NCBI GenBank assembly: GCA_021234155.1
Contig: JAJEKV010000015.1
Coordinates: 5,341,194 to 5,405,193 of the forward strand
Direction: 5' to 3'
Source: Isoetes taiwanensis
Taxonomy: Eukaryota > Streptophyta > Lycopodiopsida > Isoetales > Isoetaceae
DNA length: 64,000 bases
Shown: piece after piece, positions 10,661 through 23,049 of the stretch
Layout of the letters: each line of letters begins with the position of its first letter
How positions within the stretch are numbered: position 1 is the stretch's first letter
The notes under the pieces: generated by a model
Database searches by the model: none
The model's input: only the letters and a program-made list of their open reading frames with translations
What the model was told of the DNA's origin: nothing
Made by a program: the position numbers and the translations under genes

Positions 10661-13600
10661 CTTTCTTGAAGTAATATAACCCTTTTTCTAGTATTTATAG
10701 TGCATCTATTCCTATTTAAATTAGGCGTGCCTTTGGTAAACCCGTTGTGGAGGCAACAACTCCACGAAGCAAGCTCTTTCCTTCGCAGCGGAGCAAGCTC
10801 TCTCTCGCCATAGTCGCGGAGCAAGCTCTCTCGCCATAGCCGCTTGAGTAAGTGGTCTTGCCATAGCCACGGAGTCGACCTCTCTGCGCCATAGTTGGCC
10901 AGGATAGCTGTTAACCATATATAAAGCTAGTATTCCCTAGGAATAAACCGACCAAGTGAAGCGGCGTAATCTACAAGTCAAGTCCGGCCGACTTGTTATG
11001 ATAACATCAACTCACTTGGTGGGACTAATTCGAATTTAATTAGCGACGGGGTAACTCTCTAGAATAGCGGCCGTGTTATATCCTTGGATATTCTTTGGCG
11101 GCGATAATAATGTCCGGTTATCGTTCCTCGACCTATAATTTTAATTATTTTCCTTTGGTAGATGCCGTGATAACACAATTTCTTCGGGCCTTGCCATGAT
11201 TCAATCCATACTATATTCATATGCTTTATGTTAGACCTTACTCGACGTCTAAACCTTAGCTCGTCTTATTTCCCAGAGAAAGGATCTCTTTTCGCCCAAC
11301 CAACTAGGGACTGCCATGCAGCACCCCTCTAGACCATGGGTAGCTTTAATCCTACCACCTCTCACTACTTCTTCTCAATGGTCGTGTTCTTTTTATGGAC
11401 CATTTTCCCAGACCACGGTACAAACTCTGTCATACGTAGTGAGTGCCTGTGTTAGAACCCCCATAATAATCTCAACACTTTGTGCCAAACTTCACCGTCT
11501 ATATGGATGTGATTAATTATACATGCCACCGCTGTCAAAGTACCCTCTTTTGGGTGTTCTCCCGTACATTCCAATGCCACCCAACCATTGTTGATTACTC
11601 ACCTCCTTCTAGGGTACCTAGATAAGGTCCGAGCAAAATGTTTCCAAAGACCTCTCAAGATAGGCCTCCTCTATTCAGAGATCTTGTGTTCAAGTCTCTG
11701 GGGGTCCGTCATATGTCCTCATGGCCTATTTGCCAATATGGCATGGCGTATAAATGCTATCTACCTATCTATCTATTTAAAAAAAGGGTCCTTGGTGAAC
11801 TCAATTCACCATGTTGTCCCTAAGACATGGGCGTCTTCCTCCCTAAGCCATACACCAAATCTTTAAAGAGTTTTTGGCTCTTCTTTGCCTTTCAAGCTGC
11901 AGGTATATCTTTGCATGTTAGCAAAGACTAACCTTCATGTTAGGAAATAACCTTTCTATCTAGATTGCTAAATATCATACATCAGGGTCCTTTATTCCTT
12001 CTCTTCTTCAATATGTTTTCTAAGTCTATGATCGATTTTCAGTATTCCGACCCTTATGCCTGCCACAGCTACATATTTCACTCTTTGATTGTGACCTTTA
12101 TTCAGTAGAGTCACCAATCCAATTACTCCTTTATGTATTCATTAACCGTCTTGTGGCTTTTAAGCCGCTATTATACTCCCTATATTGTTAACCCACCTAT
12201 CATTGGGGTTATGATCCATCAACGTTGTCCTGCATCCTCGAAATGTTAGTCATTACATTTCTCTGTCATGATGTTATGCTACTGTTCTGGCATTCCAAAT
12301 GACTTGGCATCTTCATTTAAGCCATAGTCATGGCCTAAGAGCGGGTGAGCCTTCGTATAAATCGTGAATTACACAGGTCATCAAGGTGCTTGCCTTGTAT
12401 TTTGTGAGCCTTCTACAATTACCTACGTTTAATATAACCGGGCTTGTATCAATGTTAGGAGTCTTGTATATGTTAACTTGCACCCCATGTAACCCATGGC
12501 GTCACCTGCACCTGATCGGTATGGATCATATGGGAAAAGCTAGTCTTAGGTGTTTATGCAAGACACATTCGAACATTTAGCGGTAAGCGCTATTAGCTAC
12601 TTATCACGGAATTGTACTATTGTACTACTCAACCCCACTACCTTAAGCTTTATTCTATTGCGTTGACATTTATTTCAAGTGCCAACTACCACATCATACC
12701 CTAGCATGCAGCGGATTGATGGTCCTTTGCACATTTCAAGCGTATCTCGGATCTTTCATGGTAACTTTAGGATACCCTCGTCTTTCTCCTCCTTGCATTA
12801 AGCCACCTAAATTACCTCCCTGAGATGTTTATCATATCGTACATGGTATGTACATAATAAACATATCTCCACATCCCACAATGCTAGAGCTCTGCTCTAA
12901 CCTAGCTAAAGTGTAAGCTTGGTAGCTCCTTGAAACAAAACCTATTGCCTATGTACCTTTATAATGTGGCTGAGCCACCAACTTCCCCTGGGCGTTGGCC
13001 AACTCTATGTTGGAAATCCATATCTTTTGCCTACATTTTTGATAGGATCCCTGACTACTTTAACCATCCCTTTAGTGCCTTATGGTATTCGGTCGTGTAT
13101 ATACACTATCATACCACCCATGGGATTATGCCATAATTCGAGAAGGTTTGCTACCCCGGATGAGGAGCTTTTCTAAAGGCTTCTTTCGCTAAGGATCCTT
13201 TGTGTATCATACCACCCATACTTAGTTACAATTAACCTATTGTTATTAAGTTAGCAGGTCGACTTCAGCTTTTGATCAGCTTCAAATGCTGCCGTCTTTG
13301 ACTCCCTCATACTGAAGTGGAGGCACTCAAACCTTCTGGTCTTCTAATAGGAAAACCCAATGTTTCAATCTTCGTTAGTAACCGCCATATGATTATCCAA
13401 TTCCTTACCCTCTTAAGAGTTTCAAAGTCATAACCTCTAACGGGTCTATGCCTCAAGACAACGGATCCTCCACCTTCTACTTCAGTACCTACAATTGTTC
13501 CCCGCGCGTAGCGTAACTCTTAAGATATATGGACTACTAGTCTATAAAATCTCACTCCTTGTAATCTATACACCTCGTCTTGATTTTTTTTATCGGGACT

Positions 13601-16600
13601 TAGAGTTCCTATGTATTGCCTCTTCTCGGTTACCCCTAAAGGTATACTCGCCAAAGTCATCGTACTCCTTCTTATCTTCCATCAGGGGATGCGATATTCT
13701 TATACATCTTTTCACTCCCAAAACCAAATAAATGCTCTCAGCGTATAACAAATGGCGTTTTCCTTCGTTTCAACGAATAGAAAACGAGGTTAAAATCGGA
13801 GGCGGTTGGCGGTCTTGATTAGTTTGTTCTTTTCCCTATTTATGTGCTTCTTCGTCATGTTCTCGCTCATCAGCTCTCTTGAAGCATCTCCTTTCCTCTT
13901 CTTTCTTCTCCCTACGGTTTGGCCCACCCCCCCACCCTTCTCCTGTGGTTATGTCTTGTTTGCAAACTAACACTTTGTTGGAGGCCTTGTGCCTAGTTTG
14001 AGGCCTAATGCACGGTTGGGGCCTTTGTGCTGGTTGAGGCCGGTGTGCCTTGTTGGGGCCTTTTGTGCTGGTTGAGGCCGGTGTGCCTAGTGGAAGGCTT
14101 GGTGCCTGGTTGGAAGCCTTGGTGGTTTGGATGGCCTTGGTGGCCTTTGGTTTATCTTTTTGTGTATCACGGGGTTTAAGCGTGGTAATTTTGTTTGGAG
14201 GAGGGCTTGGGATTGAACCACAAGATGAAGATCAATGGAGAAGACAATTCAAACATGTTTTCGTCTTTGGCTATTTCTTTGATGTAGTGTATTTTTCCCA
14301 ATAAGGCTAGTGCATGAGGGTACAAGATCTATTATGTTTTGGACCTAGCACGGTTAGTGATCCCATTATTGTCGGGTTTTTCCTCGAAAAACCGAAGAAT
14401 GCAGGTTTTTAATCCAGACCATAATGGTTTCACTAGCTCGCTATCTGTATGTACTTGTTTTTGGTTATAAAGGAGATGCCGAGTACCTTTGAGTGGCTAA
14501 GCTCTTATTATCGTTTATTCCAACAGTTTCCAACCATCCTCGGGATGTTTTGAATGTAACATCACCATATATGCTAGACTTACTCTAGCTATTCTCCTTG
14601 ATTTAAACTTTTCTCATCTTCCTTAGTACGGCGTATCTAAGATAGTCAACTCCAACCATTGGGTTAACTTGAATGCTTATCTCTGGTAAAGCATACCTAA
14701 CCCAATATCTCGTATATAAACATATCATTACGCTCATTCTTTAAACCTTGTCAAGTAATATTTCCCTCCCCTTGTACGAATATTCTATTATCTTTTAATA
14801 TGATATACATCTGAATATCACAATTAACATCCTCGATATGATCACCACTATAGTATTTGATACTATTAAATCCTTCCTACACCCAAGACTGCTACGTTGT
14901 TATTATATGATATAGTAACATGTGTGCACCAACCCTAAGTCTAGACTCATATGTAACTCATTGACATAGCCATCTAGCTATATTCTTACTTGCGGCCAAC
15001 TTAATTCCCCAACTTGGTTATCTAGTACCGTACACATGTTGTGGTTTCGACACCACTAACCTTACCTTGCCTTAGGTCCTCAAGCTCAGTCCTGCTTCCA
15101 CGAGGGGCAAATGCCAACCTAAGTTCCTTGTGGACATGTTTCATCTCTAGTATAAGAACTCTTATCTTCATTACTTCCGTATTCATATGGAATGTGAACT
15201 AAAGGTTCTAGTATGCATTCTATGTTCTTTTAGTTATGTTTTACTATTAGATGGTCCTAGTACACATATACCAACGCGGAGTTACTCCTCGGGATACACA
15301 CACGATACCAAGTCCAGAGCACATCCTCCTTGGTGAGAAGTTCCTAGGGGCACCTACCTTGTTCATACTCGGACTTTGGTCTATTCAAAGTGTCCCTCAA
15401 ATTCTATATTTTGAAAGCGTTGTTTACAACAGCGCCTAAGCTCCTCTTGGACTTAACATACCTTGCGACTTTTTAGATGATTGCGCCTGCTCCTACCAAT
15501 TGTTGTCTTCTCTTGACCTTGTGTGGAAATTACGTTCCACACTAGTGTCCAGTCTGTTATACGGCATCTCGATGCTCCCAGTAGACATCAGATGTATCCA
15601 TTTCCTTAATTTATATCACGCATAATCGTCATGCAATTGACCGGCGTCATTAAAGCGTATCAAGTGACTATGTGTCGTCATCTTAATCATGCTGCGCTTG
15701 CATCGTTATTGCACACCTCGGGAATATCAATCTCCTTTTAAACGCATAGCGTATCGTAATTTTATAATCCGTAGTTTATGGATCCATCCTCATCACGATA
15801 TTATTCTCTACCTTTCATAAATCATACCTCTATTCAAGTGGCAATAGCTATAAAATGTTGGCCCACACTTCTAAAGTGGTTTCCCTCTCACGAAAATTTG
15901 GGTACTCATAATCCGGTTTCCACCTTAGTATAGTACCTCCTTAACATGGTCTATAGTAGATAATCATAAACCACTTCTCCATCAGATATATGGTGCTATA
16001 TCCAGTCTCCTTCTACATTGCATAGCAATCTAGATGCCGCATAATAACTCAATCCTCGTAATTATTAGGTCCAGTATTTCACTTAGATGACAAACATCGT
16101 CAAACCAATTTCTCGAGTAACCATCCAAAATAAGGGTACTTTAACACTCCTTATTCCCAAAATTCAGCACTTCTACTTCGAATAAGAGCCCAGCACATGC
16201 TCAGTCATCGCCATATAATAGGCTCAGAACAGACCAGGCATGCTTTCGATGCTTCCAAGTGGACACCATATTATGGCCCGGCCTTACGTGATCTGGGGGC
16301 GATTGCATAGCCATATGCGCGGATCTACCGACCGGCGGTACCAATTACGTCGAATATATATGTCAGCTGTACCTGTCTATAATATATAATCAGTTACACG
16401 TATGTATAAAAAGAAACCACAAATGAAACGGTGGGACTTCCACAAACCTTGATTCTTGATTTTTGACAGTCCTAACCCATGATCATGTCTGATCTATACC
16501 TCTACCTCTTATATTTCAGAGTTATAAATTGCACATTACAAGTCATTTCAAACTTAATCACTTTGAACATGACAACGTGCGGTGTGACTTATAATCTCCG

Positions 16601-16696
16601 CTACCTCTTTAAGGAGGGAGACTTCCTTCCTTTGTATGATGTGTTGCCACCGCAGCAACGGTAAATCTTGATCTTTGAGGGCGACATCATCATTTT

Positions 16697-16709
16697 AAGG
16701 TGGGGAGAA
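16697..16709 (+). other. polypurine tract of element A
   Basis: AAGGTGGGGAGAA sits immediately before the TG of the 3' LTR at 16710. The near-identical AAGGTGGGAGAA precedes the LTR of the minus-strand gypsy element at 27.26 kb, which supports gypsy ancestry for element A. Confidence 0.75.
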
Positions 16710-17368
16710 TGTGGCGTTCCAAGTATTTATCACGGTATCACGTATAAATATATTGACACGTCACCCCAATATAGATCGCCACCATGGGGGGTATGGTAAC
16801 CTAGGGGTTAACCTAAAAGGGATTAAATTAGCTATGCTAATTTAATTATTAAGGATAATAACCTATAATTTAGGGATTAATATTTAAAAGGGGTAATTAA
16901 GCTAATTATGGTTTGGGAAGGCGCCACCTGGCCAAACTCGATTGGCCAGCATGGTGGATGCTAATTTGAACCATCAAGGTGGATCACCACCCCCCATATC
17001 AGCCATAATCGACCAAGAGGAGTTGAGCGCCACCTTTGAGGAGCTGAGCGCCTGACAAGCTGAGCACCACCTTTGAGGAGCTGAGCGCCACCTTTGAGGA
17101 GCTGAGCGCCACCTTTTTGGAGCTGAGCGCCTGCCAAGTTGAGCGCCACCTTTGCCAAGCACGTACCTGTGTAGCCAAAGCTGAACGTCAAGTCCCAGGA
17201 AGATGGAAGCACCAAATGACAACGGTTCTAGCAGGAATTCAGGTTGGTGGCTAGTATAGGCTGATATTCTAGGGTAGCGCCCCTGTTGGGCACTTGTTGT
17301 CTTGTTCCATCTGTTCTCTCTGTGCTTTACTTGTAGGAACTAACCCTTGATTGTAAAGGTAAGTTCCT
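16710..17368 (+). repeat. 3' LTR of element A
   Basis: Partner of 8288-8911. It starts TGTGGCGTTCC and ends at GGTAAGTTC, after which similarity stops. The internal GCCACCTTTGAGGAGCTGA array (17018-17159) has more units than in the 5' LTR. Spot differences such as TACGG versus TCACGG sit next to CG. Confidence 0.8.
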
Positions 17369-17876
17369 AGGATGGGTCCTATGATACAAACAAGTGGCCG
17401 ATAGTGAAGTGGTGTTCTCATTGAGCTTTGTAAAATCGTTGAGTACAAAAATGATTCCCCTATTCGGGATAAAACTTCTGAAAAAACTTGAAATTTGAGT
17501 GCTCCGAAACTAGACAATCATCGAGAGCACAACGAACTAAGGACCACACGATCACAAAGACGATTCATCCACCGCTTGGTCTATGCAAAAGTGAGAAAAA
17601 TTGGCGACCGCTTCTCACCGGGATGAAAAACCCCGCCCTTTCGGGTTTTCGAGGAAAACCCTAATGAGAAACGGTCGTCAACGCTCTCGAAGAATGCCGC
17701 GAGCATACGTCTGCCGAGAAGTGAGGCGATAATACAACAAGATGGCTCTGACAACTGAGAGAACTGCGAGAAAATGACCTGCAATGAAAAGTCTGAAAAG
17801 AAGAATAACCCATTAGAAAGTTAGAAACCCGCGGGCATAGGCGCATCAAAGCGCAATTATCAAGAATATAATAGCA

Positions 17877-18170
17877 CTCGGAGGCTCCAAGGCCACGCCG
17901 AGGAAGAAACACAGCCGACCAGTCGGGAATCGTCCGCGGAAAAAGACCATCGCGGGAAAGAACATCCGGCTAGTGCTGCCTCGGAGGCTACAGCGCCACG
18001 CCGAGAAGAAAATAAATAACAAGTACAGTCTCGGAGGCTACAACACCACGCCGAGAAAAAGAAAATATGCAGACAAAGCTAACAACCACAGAGCCATACC
18101 ATAGATGGAACAACTGATTGAAAAATGACTAAGAAAATGCTATCTCGGAGGCCATGGGGCCATAACATAA
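17877..18170 (+). repeat. short hairpin-forming repeats (CTCGG ... CCGAG)
   Basis: A 26-28 bp unit of CTCGGAGGCT, then GCCACG, then CCGAG recurs at 17877, 17980 and 18030, with a partial copy at 18144. The ends of each unit are complementary (CTCGG/CCGAG). Spacing is irregular, so this is not a simple tandem array. Confidence 0.6.
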
Positions 18171-18529
18171 ATGAATCGTAACCAAAAACTAAACACTCTG
18201 AAAACTGTACGTACAACCAATAAGCCCAAATATGATAGAGGGAGAGGGGGGCGGGAAACTTGTGGAGGCAAAGGTGAAAGAATGAAAGGAGCTCAAGAGA
18301 ACGCCGATGATTGGAAAGGAAGAATGAAGCTGTATAAAAGGAGAGGAAGGCGTCCCCATCCAAGGAATGTCGGTTCTATTGCTATCACAATAGAGCCGTG
18401 GCATTCTAGGATGGGTCTATATCCCGGACAAACAAGTGGCCGATAGAAGAGGAATCTACCTCAAAAAGAATGCGACAAACTAGGATGACTAGAGAAAGGA
18501 CAAGAGCAGAAACAAAAGAGGGAAACTAG

Positions 18530-20590
18530 TAAACAGAATGACCAGAATCGTTCAGATGAAAAACACAAACACGGTAGAAAATGGCTAAGCAAGGCCGATA
18601 GAGAAACAAGGATAAAAACAGATGAAGGAGCAAAAGCCTGACATATGGACACCAACCTAGCAAAGAGAACCAAGGCGAATAACGATGAGAAATGAAGACG
18701 ACAAGGCAAGAAAAAAGAAAAACTAAAATGATTCAAAAGCGGTCAAATGACGAAAAAAGAAATAATAAGAACTAGAGAAAAATGATCAACAGAGAAACGA
18801 GCATAAAGCAATGCAAGAGGTTAACGAAGGATAAAGAGCAAAGAAGGAACTCGGAGGAAAAATATGAAATCTGGGAAAAAATAACTAAGGAAAAATCATA
18901 AGGTCAAAGAAAAGAGATAGGGCAAAAGCCTCTAGAAATAGTAATACAAGCAAGCCATAAGAAAGAGCAAATTCGAACTTCAACCTCAGCCTACCATCAA
19001 AACGAACAAACAACCCACCCATGATGAAATGGGCAGAGACACCACCTTACAAGATAGAAAAGAGACACTCTAGCACGAACACTAACAAGAAATAGAGACC
19101 AAGAGAAACGCGGTAGATGAAATTGGTTATAAAGAATGGAAAGGTAGAAATTTTATGAAAGAGAAAAGTAATCAACTCGACATGCAACTATGGAAATACC
19201 CTATGCCAAAATGCACACATGTAAAGAGCAAACTTACCAACCAAATGATGAGCAAAGCAAAGCAAACTACTGTGTGTCTCCAAGACTAAAGATCTAAGGT
19301 GCAAAAGATGCCAAAGAGAATGCAAAGATAGATTGCATAAATTTGCTAAGCAATGAATCAGGCATCAAACTGAAGATGCGATATGCCCCAATGGATGCTA
19401 TTATCAAAAATGAAAACCTTTAGTGCAAAATGCTCATATGCAAAGAGCGAGAGAAAGAATGCGGCAAGAATGAACAAGAAATGGCGATAAAATAAACCGA
19501 CAAACCAAAGCGGTCGGGTAAGAAATGGATGGAACCTGAGGCGAGAAAAGAACCCGGGGCTAGCAACTAAGTGAAAGGACAAATGGAGAGAACAAGACCC
19601 ATGGACTAGAGACCACTATGAGAACAAAAGCAACGTAGCACAATGATAAGCCAAAAGGATGGAGCAAAAAAGACAAAATTGGTAAAAACAAGATGACCGA
19701 GAAGCGTCGGATGAGACAAACAAGGAAGAAAAGGGCTAAGCAAGGCCGATGGAGAAACAAGGATAAAGCAAATCAAGGAGCAAAAACATGATAAATGGAC
19801 ACCAATGAGCAAAAGAGATCAAGGCAAACCAAGATGAGAAAGCGGAGGGAGACAAGACAAGAGAAAAGAAAAAATAAAGCGATTCAAGAGGTTAAAACAC
19901 AAAATGACAAATAAAGGAACTGGAGCAAAAAGATAAACGAGAAACGAGCCTAAAGGCAATTCAAAGAGGTTAATGAAGGATAAAGCAAAAAGGACTACGG
20001 GGAAAAAAATGAGAATCTGGGGCAAAAAGGACTAAGAAAAAACCATGAGGTGAGATGACCAAAGCGAAAAAGAGGCGGGTCAAATGCCTCTAAAGCGATA
20101 ATGCAAGCAAGCTACTAGAAAAACCAATCCAAATTTCAACCCCCACCGTGCAAGTTAAAATGAATGAACAAGATGAAGAAACCCAATCATAATGAAATGG
20201 GCAAGAGACACCACCTCGACAAGATAGAAAGAGACACCCTAGCATGAACACTGAAAAGAATTGACCAGGTGAAACGTGGCAAAAAATGGTCGTAAAGAAT
20301 GGAGCAATAGAAATTTTAAGAAAGAGCAAAGTAAACGACTAGCCATCCAACTATGGGAAAATTATATGTCAAGAAAAGGGTGACTAAATCGAGAACCATA
20401 ACTTTCCCATGCCAAACGCACATATGTAATGAGCGGACTTACCAACCGAACCATGAGTAAAAGACACCAATCAAATGCGTGGTACCAAGACTGAAGATCT
20501 AAGGTGCAAAGGATGCAACCACCATACAGAATACAAGGATAGAATCGCATAGAATCGAAGCAGTGAACATATAACGAGCATCGAAGGAAT
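18530..20590 (+). repeat. large tandem duplication, ~1.16-1.21 kb offset
   Basis: Two diverged copies run from about 18530-19370 and 19690-20590. Landmarks are AAGCAAGGCCGAT(A/G)GAGAAAC (18589 and 19740), GAAATGGGCA(A)GAGACACCACCT (about 19028 and 20198) and GATCTAAGGTGCAAA(A/G)GATG (19291 and 20497). Both are purine-rich and non-coding, and resemble a young satellite or a duplicated element interior. Confidence 0.75.
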
Positions 20591-21600
20591 AAGGACCTTA
20601 ACAAAGGTGATATAACAAGAATAGATCAAGCATGAAGAAGAAAAAAACGAAAGCCCACACGAAAAGAGAACAAACACGTATGGGACAAGATAACCATCAT
20701 AGACCAAAAACGTCGAACAATACAAAATGTAAAATAGAAAACGGAATGAAAGGAAATAGAATGAAATATGAGAAATATGACGAACATGCAAGGAGAACTA
20801 GAAGAACTAAGACATTTATCGCTAATGTCATACAATGCAGATATATAATAAGCCCTCCGTATGACAAAAAAGAAAAACGTGCATGGGCCCTCAAAAGGCA
20901 ACCAAGAGAAACAACTGGGAACATATGAAAAAAGAGCATGCATTGGTAAGACGATGGGGATCACATGGCTTAAACTAAAGAACCAACGAGTAACCCAAAA
21001 TAACTATATGGACATTCACAACACTCCCACGTAATTCGAGACATGAAATGAAAAATAAATGAACATGCCCGGTCTATCCCGACTTAATCATAGCAATAAG
21101 AGAAATAGAATGAATGAATATAAGTCTCAAAGAAAGGAAATGCATGACATATAGAACAAGCAATGTAATAACGAACCTGGTTGGAATTGCGCAATGCAGA
21201 ATGTTCCCAAAGGCAACAGAAACCATGCAATAACCATATTAGCAACTAGATATATATGCCTATAATGCATCAAACATACAGTATAGAATGTCGGAGAGCA
21301 AAAGAAACCGTATAAATAAAACCATAGAAAGCCCCAAGATGAATTTAATGTGAACATCAAGTGCCAAATAAACGGTCTAGAGAAAAAGACATGGCAACCA
21401 ACAAATGGCCTAATGACTTGGAAATTCATAAAGCACAATCTCTCGGGCAGGGGTGCAACATGACCAATGTACATGGCAAAACGCTCTCATGAAATTGATT
21501 ATTCGAGTTACAAAAACAATGCAACAAAATCTCAACCGAATGAGCTCAGGAGAACATACCTCAAGATCTTAAACCATCATCCAATTAAATTGGGATTATG

Positions 21601-23044
21601 TCAACTCCAAAATCACGCCAACCTATAGTTGTTCTCTAGTGGCTTTTACTTTTTTTTTACTTTTTTTTGTGCTTGAAAAATTACATAAATATTGCACTTC
21701 TCTTATGTCTTTTTTATGGAACTTGAAATATGTAAAAAAAACGAGCAAGTTTTTTAAATTCATGAAATTATAATCCTAGGGCATTTGAGACAAAAATGAT
21801 ATATATTTGACAAAGATATTACATTTTTAATTGGGCAAGAGTAGCCCCGAAATTATGGTTACATGATATAAATATCAATAAGACAATGATATTGTCCAGG
21901 GAAATATTAAGGGATCATTCCTTGCTTCTTCACATAAGAAACACACGGTTGGAATCCATGTCAGCTAATCTGTCTAGCTCTGGATGCAATTCTAGCACTT
22001 CATGCACGTCATCCCCATAGCGAAATTTGGTCTAATTACATCATTAAAGGATCAACCCTTTACTTTGTACATCATCAAATTATGGTTCTATTCAGAAGTT
22101 TTGTTTACTTCTGGACCATTGAAATTAAATTGAATTACATTTCATCGAGCTCCATTGACAGTGAACCAGGTACCTATAACCATGTCAGACATGGTTTTGC
22201 GTCATGTTGAGTCGCCAATAATAGTTGAGACCATGCCCCTTTTGAGCCTAGAGATGGCAATGGACCTATAAAAAAGTGGGTAAAATAAAACCATTAAATA
22301 CAATGCCAAGTAAAATAGCATAAAGGAAATATGAGTGACGTGGTTATTACCCTTGCAAATCCAAATTTATGTTCCTTAATGTTTTATATGGTCCAATTGT
22401 GCATTCAAATAATCTCACATGATTTATTCCAACAAGTAAAGCCTAGTTAACCAACAATGAAAATCACGCCAAGCGTGTTATTAGCAAGCATAATATTGTA
22501 GAAGAAATCTAGTTATAGAGAAAAACCTAGTTAGCGAACAAAAAATCATGCCAAGCATGTATTAGCAAGCATCATATTGCAAAAAGATACCTAGTTATGG
22601 AACAAAATAAATCGCCAAGCGTGTATTAACTAGCATATTAATATTGTAGAGCTGAAGTTGAGGATGTTTCACCAAAGACATAAGATACCTTATGTGTCAC
22701 CATCGTTGCAAGTTTCAAGCACGAAGTTTTACCACTAGGAATTATTTTACCACTGTAGTTTTTTGTTGCGAAGATGCAAATTACACGTGAAAATAATAGC
22801 AAACAATGTATGTGATTTGAAATCCACTTTTCTATAAATCAATGCAAGCTCAACATGATTTGATTTACAATTCACTCTTCTGTAGCAAATCACACATGAA
22901 AATAATAGCAAACCATGTGTGCAATCTAGGACCCACTATTCTATAAACCATGCAAGCTCACCATGATTTATGATTCACTCTTCTCTAAATCACGCTTAGC
23001 GTGTTTTACATTCCCTCTTATGCTTGACTAGGTTGCAAACCCAG
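21601..23044. other. AT-rich region with short tandem repeats; no gene
   Basis: At 22440-22640 a unit containing CCTAGTTA, GCCAAGCGTGTATTAGCAAGC and ATATTGTAG is repeated about three times. At 22785-22990 a ~105-bp unit with GAAAATAATAGCAAAC and GATTCACTCTTCT is present twice. No coding sequence is seen. Confidence 0.55.
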
Positions 23045-23049
23045 CATCT

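Larger units (their letters stand above)
9754..16696. other. interior of element A: no genes recognised
   Basis: About 7 kb with only short reading frames and no recognisable domain on either strand. From about 11.0 to 16.6 kb the plus strand is clearly pyrimidine-rich. A run of 17 or more A followed by T lies at about 10410-10436, and two tRNA-like sequences in reverse orientation at about 10.45 and 10.63 kb suggest SINE insertions within the element. The rest shows nothing I can name. Confidence 0.5.
8288..17368 (+). mobile_element. element A: non-autonomous LTR retrotransposon (LARD-like)
   Basis: Two direct repeats of about 625 and 660 bp bound a ~7.8-kb interior. Both begin TGTG(A/G)CGTT(T/C)C and end near GGTAAGTTC, and the second is preceded by a polypurine tract. 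This is the architecture of an LTR retrotransposon. The interior has no recognisable gag, protease, RT, RNase H or integrase, so the copy would need enzymes in trans, as known for LARDs. The polypurine tract and LTR start resemble those of the gypsy element at 27.26 kb, suggesting a Ty3/gypsy parent. No target duplication was found. Confidence 0.75.
17369..21600. other. purine-rich non-coding region with duplications
   Basis: The plus strand is dominated by A and G for over 4 kb. Minus-strand frames here give Phe/Leu/Ser-rich peptides, which is what antisense of purine-rich DNA produces, so none is called. A ~40-bp stretch (CTAGGATGGGTC ... ACAAACAAGTGGCCGATAG) occurs at 17367 and again at 18406, flanking about 1 kb. 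No domain is recognised. Confidence 0.5.

Noticed and set aside
18079-21474. Many minus-strand open frames of 70-115 codons, rich in Phe, Leu, Ser and Cys
   Set aside because: They are what the complement of purine-rich DNA yields. They overlap each other in several frames, lie in a tandem duplication without frame conservation, and show no motifs.
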